Origin: an uncultured Eubacteriales bacterium
GTDB taxonomy: Bacteria; Bacillota; Clostridia; Monoglobales; Monoglobaceae
Assembly (NCBI GenBank): GCA_905205855.1
Contig: CAJLFL010000011.1
Span: forward strand, 1-19,295
Direction of reading: 5' to 3'
DNA: 19,295 bases
The notes under the pieces are model-generated. The model did no database searches, was not told where the DNA came from, and saw nothing but the letters and a program-made list of their open reading frames with translations. The position numbers and the translations under genes are program-made. This document shows positions 7,999-14,829 of the stretch, piece after piece (within the stretch, counting starts at the first letter, position 1; the number at the start of each line of letters is the position of its first letter).

Positions 7999-8824
7999 TA
8001 TTAAAGAACCGCTTATGCCGGTTGTCGGAGTAGTTACCGATATACGCATTGATACGCCTGATGTAAAGACCTTCCGTGTTGTTACGCCTGATGGAAAAAA
8101 GGCATTTGAGCATAAGCCGGGACAGTGTGCTATGCTTTCGATTCCCGGAGTGGGAGAGGCTATGTTCTCTATCACATCCTCCCCTACAAATGAGGAATTT
8201 ATGGAATTTTCTATCAAAAAGTGCGGATGTGTTACGGATTGGCTTCATTCAATGGAGGTAGGTCAGCAGATTACAATTCGCGGACCGTACGGCAGACCGT
8301 TTCCGGTAGATGATGAATTTGCCGGTCATGATATGCTTTTTATAGCCGGCGGTATCGGTCTTGCACCTTTGCGTTCTGTTATAAACTATTGCCGTCACTA
8401 TCGTGACAGATACGGAAAGATAGATATAGTTTACGGTTCACGCAGTATGCAGGATTTGGTTGACTATAAAGAGATAATAGACGAGTGGACAAAGGATACC
8501 GGTGTAAACGTATATCTTACAATTGACCGCGAGCAGCCCGAATGGGACGGTCATGTCGGATTTGTTCCAAACTATGTTAAGGAACTCGGCTTTTCAACTG
8601 ACAAAATTGCAATTCTCTGCGGACCGCCTATTATGATAAAGTTTACTCTTGCAGGTCTGCAGGAACTCGGCTTTGACAAAACTCAGGTTTATACCACAAT
8701 GGAGCTTAGAATGAAATGCGGTATCGGAAAATGCGGTCGCTGTAATATCGGCGCAAAATATGTCTGCAAGGACGGACCTGTTTTTCGCTGTGATGAGCTT
8801 GATGAGCTTCCGGACGAGTATTAA
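7991..8824 (+). CDS. flxA: FlxA-like FAD/NAD(H)-binding oxidoreductase with [2Fe-2S] tail
   Basis: This 277-residue protein is of the ferredoxin-NADP reductase type, like AsrB, sulfhydrogenase gamma and dihydroorotate dehydrogenase electron-transfer subunits. The N-terminal flavin barrel (about 1-108) ends with GPYGRPF at 98-104. The FAD-contacting segment is MFSITSSP at 58-65, a variant of the common RxYS motif. The nucleotide-binding domain has IAGGIGLAPLR at 118-128 and CGPPIMI at 210-216. The C-terminal cluster motif has Cys243, 248, 251 and 259. This subunit is the likely entry point for NADH electrons into the complex. Its ribosome binding site is GGGAGGT and it overlaps flxB by 8 bases. 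NADH rather than NADPH preference cannot be decided by eye. Confidence 0.85.
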   Translation: MVDIKEPLMPVVGVVTDIRIDTPDVKTFRVVTPDGKKAFEHKPGQCAMLSIPGVGEAMFSITSSPTNEEFMEFSIKKCGCVTDWLHSMEVGQQITIRGPYGRPFPVDDEFAGHDMLFIAGGIGLAPLRSVINYCRHYRDRYGKIDIVYGSRSMQDLVDYKEIIDEWTKDTGVNVYLTIDREQPEWDGHVGFVPNYVKELGFSTDKIAILCGPPIMIKFTLAGLQELGFDKTQVYTTMELRMKCGIGKCGRCNIGAKYVCKDGPVFRCDELDELPDEY

Positions 8825-8844
8825 AATATGCATGAATATCTTGC

Positions 8845-8885
8845 CTGCCCGCGGTGAGATGAACGTATAAATAATTTGCGGGCGG
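8845..8885 (+). promoter_or_regulatory. Intercistronic hairpin between flxA and frdB
   Basis: CCTGCCCGC (8845-8852 core) pairs with GCGGGCGG (8878-8885), giving 8 base pairs with one G-U and a loop of about 25 bases. It sits in the only sizeable gap (78 bases) between hdrB and frdA and ends at the frdB ribosome binding site GGAAAGG (8884-8890). It has no U-run, so it is not a terminator. It could stabilise processed mRNA ends or tune frdB translation. Confidence 0.4.
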
Positions 8886-8902
8886 AAAGGCTATGAATTA
8901 GT

Positions 8903-9577
8903 ATGGAAAATATGGTTAATGTTTACCTTTTCGGAAAACAGTATACTGTACCCGATAATCTTACCATAATGCGCGCTATGGAATATGCAGGCTATCAGCT
9001 GGTTCGCGGCTGCGGCTGCCGTAACGGATTTTGCGGCGCGTGCGCTACAATTTATCGGATAAAAGGCGACAGAGAACTTAAAACCTGTCTGGCATGTCAG
9101 ACAAAGGTAGAGAACAATATGTATATTGCTACTCTGCCGTTCTTCCCGCTGGTAAAGCAGGTCTATGATATAGAGAAGATTAAACCCACAGAACAGATAA
9201 TGATGCAGCTTTATCCGGAGATATATGCATGTGTTGGCTGTAATGCCTGCACAAAGAATTGTACTCAAAGCCTGAATGTAATGCAGTATATCGCATATGC
9301 ACAGCGCGGCGAGTTTGATAAGTGTGCAGAGGAATCCTTTGACTGCGTTATGTGCGGCGTATGTTCTTCGCGCTGTCCGGCAGGAATATCCCATCCGCAG
9401 GTTGCTATGCTTGCAAGACGTCTTAACGGCAAATACCTTGCACCTAAGACAGAACATCTTGCAAACCGTGTAAAGGAAATCAAGGACGGAACCTTTACCG
9501 AACTGATTGAAAATCTCATGGGCAAGCCTATAGATGAAATCAAGGAATTGTATAACAACCGAGAAATAGAGAAATAA
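8903..9577 (+). CDS. frdB: Soluble fumarate reductase iron-sulfur subunit
   Basis: This 224-residue protein has an N-terminal plant-type ferredoxin domain with Cys39-x4-Cys44-x2-Cys47 and Cys62 (Cys37 and Cys65 nearby) for a [2Fe-2S] cluster. A helical ferredoxin domain carries Cys110-113-116-120 and Cys148-151-154-158-Pro. Both later motifs are full CxxCxxCxxxC patterns. Classical SdhB/FrdB has one [4Fe-4S] and one [3Fe-4S] cluster, so this looks like a variant with two [4Fe-4S] clusters. It lacks the C-terminal CCG domain of methanogen TfrB. frdA starts 13 bases downstream. GGAAAGG lies 12 bases before the chosen ATG; a second in-frame ATG three codons later (8912) is possible. No membrane anchor gene follows, so it should act in the cytosol and receive electrons from the upstream Hdr-Flx complex. 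Confidence 0.85.
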   Translation: MENMVNVYLFGKQYTVPDNLTIMRAMEYAGYQLVRGCGCRNGFCGACATIYRIKGDRELKTCLACQTKVENNMYIATLPFFPLVKQVYDIEKIKPTEQIMMQLYPEIYACVGCNACTKNCTQSLNVMQYIAYAQRGEFDKCAEESFDCVMCGVCSSRCPAGISHPQVAMLARRLNGKYLAPKTEHLANRVKEIKDGTFTELIENLMGKPIDEIKELYNNREIEK

Positions 9578-9590
9578 GGAGGGATATATT

Positions 9591-11198
9591 ATGTATTCAA
9601 AGGAATTTGAAGAATCCTTAAAGGCGGTAGAGGCTGCAAGAAAAGATAATATTGCATATGAGCCAAAGCGCATGACAGCACAGGAAAAAGATGATTTGCT
9701 TGCGGCATACCACCCCGATTATAAAAAGAGTGAGTTTTCAGAGCTCAAGATAGGTCCCAATAAAGGAGAAAAGGTGCCGCATGAGCTGTGCGATATGCTT
9801 CAGGCGCACAGCCGTATATCTGCTGATGACGTGAATCTTGATGATATTAAATATGATGTGGATGTACTTATAATAGGCGGCGGCGGTGCAGGCGCATCAG
9901 CAGCAATAGAGGCTGATGAAGCAGGTGCAAAGACTATGATTGTTACAAAGCTGCGTATCGGCGATGCCAACACAATGATGGCAGAGGGCGGTATCCAGGC
10001 AGCTGACAAGCCCAACGATTCACCGGCGATACATTTTGTTGACGCTTTCGGCGGCGGTCATTATGCGGCAAAGCGTGATCTGCTTGCAAAGCTGGTTTGC
10101 GATGCACCTGAGGCAATACAGTGGCTTAACGATTTGGGAGTTGAGTTTGATAAGGAAGCTGACGGTACAATGATTACAACACACGGCGGCGGAACCTCCC
10201 GTAAACGTATGCATGCAGCGAAGGATTATTCCGGCGCTGAGATTATGCGTACTCTGCGTGATGAAGTATTAAACCGCGGTATTCCGGTGGTTGACTTTAC
10301 TTCTGCAATAGAGTTGATTCTTGATGAAAACGGCAGAGCTGCCGGAGCAGTTTTGATGAACATGGAAACCAAAGAACTTATGGTTGCACGTGCAAAGACG
10401 GTTATAATTGCCACAGGCGGTGCCGGACGTATGCACTATCAGGGATTCCCGACGTCAAACCATTACGGTGCAACGGCAGACGGTCTTGTACTGGGGTATC
10501 GTGCAGGCGCAAAGCTTTTGTATGCCGAAACGCTTCAGTATCATCCGACCGGTGCGGCGTATCCGCAGCAGATATTCGGTGCACTTGTAACGGAAAAAGT
10601 TCGTTCTCTCGGTGCAAAGCTGGTAAACCGTGACGGAAAAGTATTTATGCATCCGCTTGAAACCCGTGACGTTGCCGCAGCGTCAATTATCCGGGAATGT
10701 TCTGACCGCAGCGAGGGTGTGGATACCGGAAGCGGTCAGGCTGTATGGCTTGATACACCTATGATTGAGGCAATCGGCGGAGAGGGTACGATTGAAAAGC
10801 GTATACCTGCAATGATGCGTATGTTCGGAAGCTACGGAATTGATATCCGCAAGGAGCCGATTTTGGTTTATCCGACACTGCATTATCAAAACGGCGGACT
10901 TGACATAAATGTAAACGGTATGACAACAAATGTTGAGAATTTATTTGTTGCCGGTGAGGCAGTAGGCGGTATTCACGGCAGAAATCGTCTGATGGGAAAT
11001 TCTCTGCTTGACATTATAGTATTCGGCAGAAATGCAGGACAGAATGCATCTGCAACAGCAAAAGAAACAAAGGTAGGCAAGCTTACACTTGACCATATTG
11101 CAAAGTTTGATACTGAGCGTGACGCGGCAGGAATCGAAACAGACTTGGTATCTCCTAAGCTTTTGCCAAACTATACAAATAAAAAAAGCGAGATTTAG
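9591..11198 (+). CDS. frdA: Soluble fumarate reductase flavoprotein subunit
   Basis: This 535-residue protein belongs to the FrdA/SdhA/NadB family and probably reduces fumarate to succinate. The FAD dinucleotide motif GGGGAG is at 96-101, after an unusual N-terminal extension of about 88 residues. Catalytic-site residues are conserved: His318 in QYHPTG, Glu335 and Arg338 in VTEKVR, the proton-shuttle Arg359 in TRD, His431 in LHYQNGG, and Arg466 in RNRLMGNSLL. The position that carries covalent FAD in SdhA (His in SHT-x2-AQGG) is Asn127 in DANTMMAEGG, so FAD should be non-covalent. L-aspartate oxidase is an alternative for this fold, but nadA and nadC are absent and the gene is paired with frdB. 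Ribosome binding site AGGAGGG. No membrane segments. Confidence 0.87.
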   Translation: MYSKEFEESLKAVEAARKDNIAYEPKRMTAQEKDDLLAAYHPDYKKSEFSELKIGPNKGEKVPHELCDMLQAHSRISADDVNLDDIKYDVDVLIIGGGGAGASAAIEADEAGAKTMIVTKLRIGDANTMMAEGGIQAADKPNDSPAIHFVDAFGGGHYAAKRDLLAKLVCDAPEAIQWLNDLGVEFDKEADGTMITTHGGGTSRKRMHAAKDYSGAEIMRTLRDEVLNRGIPVVDFTSAIELILDENGRAAGAVLMNMETKELMVARAKTVIIATGGAGRMHYQGFPTSNHYGATADGLVLGYRAGAKLLYAETLQYHPTGAAYPQQIFGALVTEKVRSLGAKLVNRDGKVFMHPLETRDVAAASIIRECSDRSEGVDTGSGQAVWLDTPMIEAIGGEGTIEKRIPAMMRMFGSYGIDIRKEPILVYPTLHYQNGGLDINVNGMTTNVENLFVAGEAVGGIHGRNRLMGNSLLDIIVFGRNAGQNASATAKETKVGKLTLDHIAKFDTERDAAGIETDLVSPKLLPNYTNKKSEI

Positions 11199-11221
11199 TT
11201 AAAAATATAAGACAGACAACA

Positions 11222-11313
11222 GCCGAACGTATAGGCACTGTTCAGCAATAAGGCTTTAATTATGCATCACGGCATTTTACCGGATTGATTGCTGAGGTAG
11301 AGTTGCGTTCGGC
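11222..11313 (+). promoter_or_regulatory. Nested inverted repeat, candidate structured leader RNA
   Basis: An outer perfect 8-bp pair, GCCGAACG (11222-11229) with CGTTCGGC (11306-11313), encloses a second perfect 8-bp pair, TCAGCAAT (11242-11249) with ATTGCTGA (11288-11295). Asymmetric internal strands of 12 and 10 bases separate the two helices. Inside, ATGC (11262-11265) can pair with GCAT (11272-11275). A T-rich stretch (11314-11332) follows. The element fills most of the 153-base gap between frdA and the exchanger gene. I do not recognise a known riboswitch class. It could be a leader, an attenuator or an intercistronic processing element. Confidence 0.5.
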
Positions 11314-11351
11314 GTTTGCCTTGTTTTGATTTAAGAAAAGAGGTTTAGCCA

Positions 11352-12614
11352 ATGCATTTATTTAACGGAGTTATTTCCATTTCCGATGTTTCATTTTTGA
11401 TTTTTTCAATAATGACAATCGTGGCTTTGGGGTATTTGCTTGGACGTATTACAATTAAGGGTGTTTCACTCGGTACGGCAGGTGTTTTTGTTATTGCTCT
11501 GCTTTACGGTGCGTTTTTTTATGATAAACTTTCAAATGCGCTTAAAGGAGCGGAAATTGCCCATAACGGTCTTAAAATAGTAGAAAATCTTGGTCTTGTA
11601 TTCTTCGTTACATCTGTTGGATTTATAGCCGGACCTAAGTTCTTTAAAAATCTTAAAAATAACTTTAAATCTTATATTTTACTTGGTGTAACAATTATTC
11701 TTGCAGGCGGACTTACATGTGTTGTATGCTATCTGATAGGCAGAAACTTTGAAACCAACCACACAGAATTTTTGGCTTTGATGGACGGATTGCTTTCCGG
11801 CTCGCTTACGACCACTCCGGGATTTTCAGCGGCAAAGGAAACTGTCAGAAATGTTTTTGCTGCCTCGCCGGAGCTTGCCAATGAGTATGAGTCTGCTGTT
11901 ACCGTAGGTTATGGTATAGCATATCTTTTCGGCGTTATAGGCGTGGTATTATTTGTGCAGATTTTGCCTAAGCTGGTTCATGCCGATATGGATGAGGAAC
12001 GCAAAAAGCTTGCAAGCGTTGATACAGGCGCGGTGAAGGAAAAGATTTCAAACCTGATTGATATTGATGATATGGGACTTGGCGCTTTCGGACTTGCGGC
12101 ACTTATAGGACTTATAGTCGGCAATATCAGAATACCGCTTACAGCCCAGGGACTTTCCGGAACCTGCTTCTCGCTTACAACAACCGGCGGCGCGTTGATT
12201 ACGTCACTTGTTTTCGGACATTTTTCTCATATAGGAAAAATAAACATTATGCCTCCCAAAAAGACTCTGGCTTGCCTCAGAGAACTTGGACTTATGATAT
12301 TCCTGATAGGCGCCGGTGTTGCCGGAGGCGCAAATTTTGCTAAGTATTTCAAACCGATTTACTTCCTGTATGGTGCGCTTATGACTCTTGTGCCAATGAT
12401 CATAGGCTATATTATAGCAACAAAGGTTTTAAAACTGAGTTTGCTCAATTCGCTTGGTTCCATTACCGGCGGAATGACAAGTACACCGGCGCTCGGAACA
12501 CTTATCCATGTGGCAAAAACAGAGGATGTGGCTTCTGCATATGCGGCAACATATCCGATTGCCTTGCTTGCAGTTGTGCTTGTATCGCAGTTTTTGATAG
12601 TTATATTCGGTTAG
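11352..12614 (+). CDS. AspT/SucE-family (aspartate:alanine exchanger) membrane transporter, candidate succinate exporter
   Basis: This 420-residue, very hydrophobic protein has an internal two-fold repeat. Each half carries the family signature: SGSLTTTPGFSAA at about 149-161 and GGMTSTPALGTL at about 373-384. Both belong to the AspT/YidE/YbjL exchanger family. Typical members (about 540 residues) have two cytosolic RCK/TrkA-C domains between the halves. Here the central loop is only about 35 residues (about 207-240), so those domains are missing. Known substrates include aspartate/alanine exchange in lactobacilli and succinate export by Corynebacterium SucE1. The position behind a complete oxaloacetate-to-succinate pathway makes succinate efflux or dicarboxylate exchange the best guess. 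Ribosome binding site AGAGG, ATG 8 bases on. A strong terminator follows. Confidence 0.82.
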   Translation: MHLFNGVISISDVSFLIFSIMTIVALGYLLGRITIKGVSLGTAGVFVIALLYGAFFYDKLSNALKGAEIAHNGLKIVENLGLVFFVTSVGFIAGPKFFKNLKNNFKSYILLGVTIILAGGLTCVVCYLIGRNFETNHTEFLALMDGLLSGSLTTTPGFSAAKETVRNVFAASPELANEYESAVTVGYGIAYLFGVIGVVLFVQILPKLVHADMDEERKKLASVDTGAVKEKISNLIDIDDMGLGAFGLAALIGLIVGNIRIPLTAQGLSGTCFSLTTTGGALITSLVFGHFSHIGKINIMPPKKTLACLRELGLMIFLIGAGVAGGANFAKYFKPIYFLYGALMTLVPMIIGYIIATKVLKLSLLNSLGSITGGMTSTPALGTLIHVAKTEDVASAYAATYPIALLAVVLVSQFLIVIFG

Positions 12615-12634
12615 GCTATCGTATGCCTAAGTTT

Positions 12635-12670
12635 AACAACAGGCGGCTTTAGCCGTCTGTTGTTATTTTT
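12635..12670 (+). terminator. Intrinsic terminator closing the metabolic operon
   Basis: AACAACAGGCGGC (12635-12647) pairs with GCCGTCTGTTGTT (12652-12664) over 13 base pairs with one G-U and a TTTA loop, followed by ATTTTT. This is a strong rho-independent terminator 20 bases after the exchanger stop codon. Confidence 0.93.
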
Positions 12671-12683
12671 AAGTAATTACTTA

Positions 12684-12712
12684 TTGCAAATACAAAACAA
12701 TGGTGTTATAAT
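12684..12712 (+). promoter_or_regulatory. SigA-type promoter for the MATE gene
   Basis: A -35 box TTGCAA (12684-12689) is separated by exactly 17 bases from a perfect -10 box TATAAT (12707-12712), which also has an upstream TG (extended -10). It lies just after the operon terminator and about 35 bases before the start codon. Confidence 0.85.
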
Positions 12713-12747
12713 GTATAAATCATATGCATCAATGGAGATGATTAAGT

Positions 12748-14109
12748 ATGGCAGACGCAACAATTACATCAAAGTCCGATATGTGCCACGGACCGCTTGT
12801 AAAAAAGATGATTCTGTTTACGCTTCCGCTTATAGCGTCAAGTATGCTTCAGCTTTTGTTTAATGCAGCTGACGTAATAGTTGTGGGCAGATTTGCCGGA
12901 AGCGAATCCCTCGCGGCGGTCGGTTCTACAGGCTCTTTGATAAATTTGCTGGTAAATCTGTTTATTGGCTTGTCAATAGGTGCAAATGTTGTCGTTGCAC
13001 GTGCCATAGGAGCCGGAGAAGGTGACGGAATACGGGATACGGTACACACGGCAATGACACTGAGCCTTATCGGAGGAATAATACTTACGGTTATCGGAGT
13101 TCCGCTTTCAAGATATGCGCTGGAACTTATGTCATCTCCGGAGGATGTAATAGATTTATCAACTCTGTACCTCAGAATATACTTTTTCGGCATGCCGGCA
13201 ATGATGGTGTATAACTTTGGCAGTGCGATATTAAATGCTGTCGGCGATACAAAGCGTCCGCTGTATTTTCTTGTTGCTGCAGGCATAATAAACGTTATAT
13301 TAAACCTGTTTTTTGTAATTGTGTGCGACTGGGGTGTTGCAGGAGTTGCCGCAGCAACGGTTATTTCACAGGTTGTATCGGCAGGATTGATTGTATATTG
13401 CCTTATGAGTGAGAGCGGTAATTTAAAGCTTGAACTTAAAAAGCTTGGAATTCGTGCAGACAAACTGAAAAAAATAATGAGAATAGGTATTCCGGCAGGT
13501 CTGCAGGGAATGGTATTTTCAATCTCAAAAATTGTTTTGCAATCCGCGATAAACTCTTTTGGCTCTGTTGTAATGGCAGGTAATGCGGCTGCACAAAATA
13601 TAGAAGGCTTTATATATGTGGCAATGAACTCGTTCAGCCGTACAGCTTTGACATTTACCGGACAGAATTCCGGTGCAGGGGAACATAAAAGAGTTATGCG
13701 TGTATTTTTACTTTGTTCTCTGTTTGTTACAATTACGGGATTGCTGCTCGGACTGACTGCGCTTGGGTTTGGTACTGAATTGCTCGGTATATACTCGTCA
13801 GACGCCGAAGTTATTCACAGTGGACTCGTCAGAATGGAGTATATTTGCAGCGCATATGCGTTTTGCGGTCTTATGGATATTGCGGCGGGAAGCCTCAGAG
13901 GAATGGGCTATTCCGTGACGCCTATGATAGTTTCACTTCTCGGAGCATGCGGACTCAGAATACTTTGGGTATTAACTGTGTTTGCAGCACATCCGACAAC
14001 GGGAGTGTTGTATATATCTTATCCTATAAGCTGGTCAATTACTTTTTCGGTATTGCTGATAAGCTTTGTTGTTATATACAAAAAACAGACAGTTACTAAG
14101 GCGGAATGA
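12748..14109 (+). CDS. MATE-family multidrug and toxin efflux transporter
   Basis: This 453-residue protein has about 12 predicted membrane segments arranged as two homologous halves. Family segments include PLIASSMLQLLFNAADVIVVG in the first helix region, GRFAGSESLAAVG, and the second-half GIPAGLQGMVFSISK. It resembles the MepA/DinF-like branch of MATE, which uses a cation gradient to export drugs or metabolites; substrate cannot be read from sequence. The ATG at 12748 is preceded by GGAG (12734-12737), and the preceding promoter supports this start. The next gene begins one base after its stop codon, so the two are probably cotranscribed. No local regulator of MarR or TetR type is visible. 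Confidence 0.92.
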   Translation: MADATITSKSDMCHGPLVKKMILFTLPLIASSMLQLLFNAADVIVVGRFAGSESLAAVGSTGSLINLLVNLFIGLSIGANVVVARAIGAGEGDGIRDTVHTAMTLSLIGGIILTVIGVPLSRYALELMSSPEDVIDLSTLYLRIYFFGMPAMMVYNFGSAILNAVGDTKRPLYFLVAAGIINVILNLFFVIVCDWGVAGVAAATVISQVVSAGLIVYCLMSESGNLKLELKKLGIRADKLKKIMRIGIPAGLQGMVFSISKIVLQSAINSFGSVVMAGNAAAQNIEGFIYVAMNSFSRTALTFTGQNSGAGEHKRVMRVFLLCSLFVTITGLLLGLTALGFGTELLGIYSSDAEVIHSGLVRMEYICSAYAFCGLMDIAAGSLRGMGYSVTPMIVSLLGACGLRILWVLTVFAAHPTTGVLYISYPISWSITFSVLLISFVVIYKKQTVTKAE

Positions 14110-14110
14110 T

Positions 14111-14788
14111 ATGATAGCTAAGAAGATATTGCTTTTGCTGCCGGTTATAGCCGCAGCTGTAACAATTATAGCTGTATTAAGCAGCAGGCAGTGTGACACT
14201 GTTTTGACCGAGGTATCAAAAGAGAATTATCAGGATGGGCAAGTACAGGCGGATTTAAAACCCGGTGCAGTGTTAAACGGGGATAAAGTGGTTTTTAATT
14301 TTAGCTTTGATGATTTTATAAAAGCATATAATGCCAATGCCTACAGCAAAGGTAATGAACTTGCTGAAAGCTCCGAATGGATGAAGACAGACGGACATTC
14401 TCCGTATTTTGGGTATGCAGGCGATTGGTATATATTTTCTGCGGATAAAAGTATTGCTTCATTGCCGACTCTGTCGGTTTATACAAGCAGCGGCGAGGAT
14501 TTCGTTTATGAAATAAAGCTTACATTTATAGACCATGATTACAGAGAAAGCTTGGCTGAAGAATATAAAAAAATGTGCAGCCGTGCATTGAAAACCGTTT
14601 TTGCGGAAATCGATGACAAAGAACTGTCTGAGCTATATGAAAAGCTTTATGCAACAGCATTAAATAACTTTCGCGATAACAGCTTTAACGGCAAACCGGC
14701 TATGCTGTATACCAAAAACAATATCGGGGTATATGGCTTTTATAAATCGGGTACGGTAAATATTTGTATAGTACCATTTTTAGCATAA
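14111..14788 (+). CDS. Membrane-anchored or secreted protein of unknown function
   Basis: This 225-residue protein is not recognised. The start at 14111 is chosen because AAGGCGG (14098-14104) is 6 bases upstream; a longer reading frame from 14066 would overlap the MATE gene by 44 bases with no such site. The N-terminus is a signal-anchor: MIAKK followed by hydrophobic residues to about 23 (LLLLPVIAAAVTIIAVL). A cysteine at residue 28 follows but does not form a good lipobox. The remaining 200 residues are soluble, aromatic-rich and acidic, with a helical stretch at about 145-195 and a hydrophobic C-terminus. It probably faces the outside of the cell membrane. It directly follows the MATE gene, but this alone does not show a shared function. 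Confidence 0.8.
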   Translation: MIAKKILLLLPVIAAAVTIIAVLSSRQCDTVLTEVSKENYQDGQVQADLKPGAVLNGDKVVFNFSFDDFIKAYNANAYSKGNELAESSEWMKTDGHSPYFGYAGDWYIFSADKSIASLPTLSVYTSSGEDFVYEIKLTFIDHDYRESLAEEYKKMCSRALKTVFAEIDDKELSELYEKLYATALNNFRDNSFNGKPAMLYTKNNIGVYGFYKSGTVNICIVPFLA

Positions 14789-14829
14789 AAGAAATTTTTT
14801 TACAATATAAACCAATAAACAAATTACAT

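Noticed and set aside
8891..9673. Antisense open frame of 260 codons over frdB
   Set aside because: It lies entirely opposite frdB, which has intact iron-sulfur motifs and a ribosome binding site. The antisense product is cysteine- and isoleucine-rich without any recognisable domain.
9591..11198. L-aspartate oxidase (NadB) as the identity of the flavoprotein
   Set aside because: The fold and non-covalent FAD site are shared, but it is paired with an FrdB-like subunit and sits in a malate-fumarate pathway without nadA or nadC.
11222..11332. Simple rho-independent terminator after frdA
   Set aside because: The loop enclosed by the outer stem is 76 bases and the following T-rich stretch is interrupted by G and C. 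The exchanger gene also fits the operon, so a clean terminator is unlikely.
12660..12863. Plus-strand frame of 67 codons upstream of and overlapping the MATE gene
   Set aside because: It spans the terminator tail and the promoter of the MATE gene, and lies out of frame with the real start.
12849..13463. Antisense open frame of 204 codons inside the MATE gene
   Set aside because: Its composition (Ser/Thr/Pro/Ile) is typical of the reverse complement of a hydrophobic membrane gene. No ribosome binding site or domain is seen.
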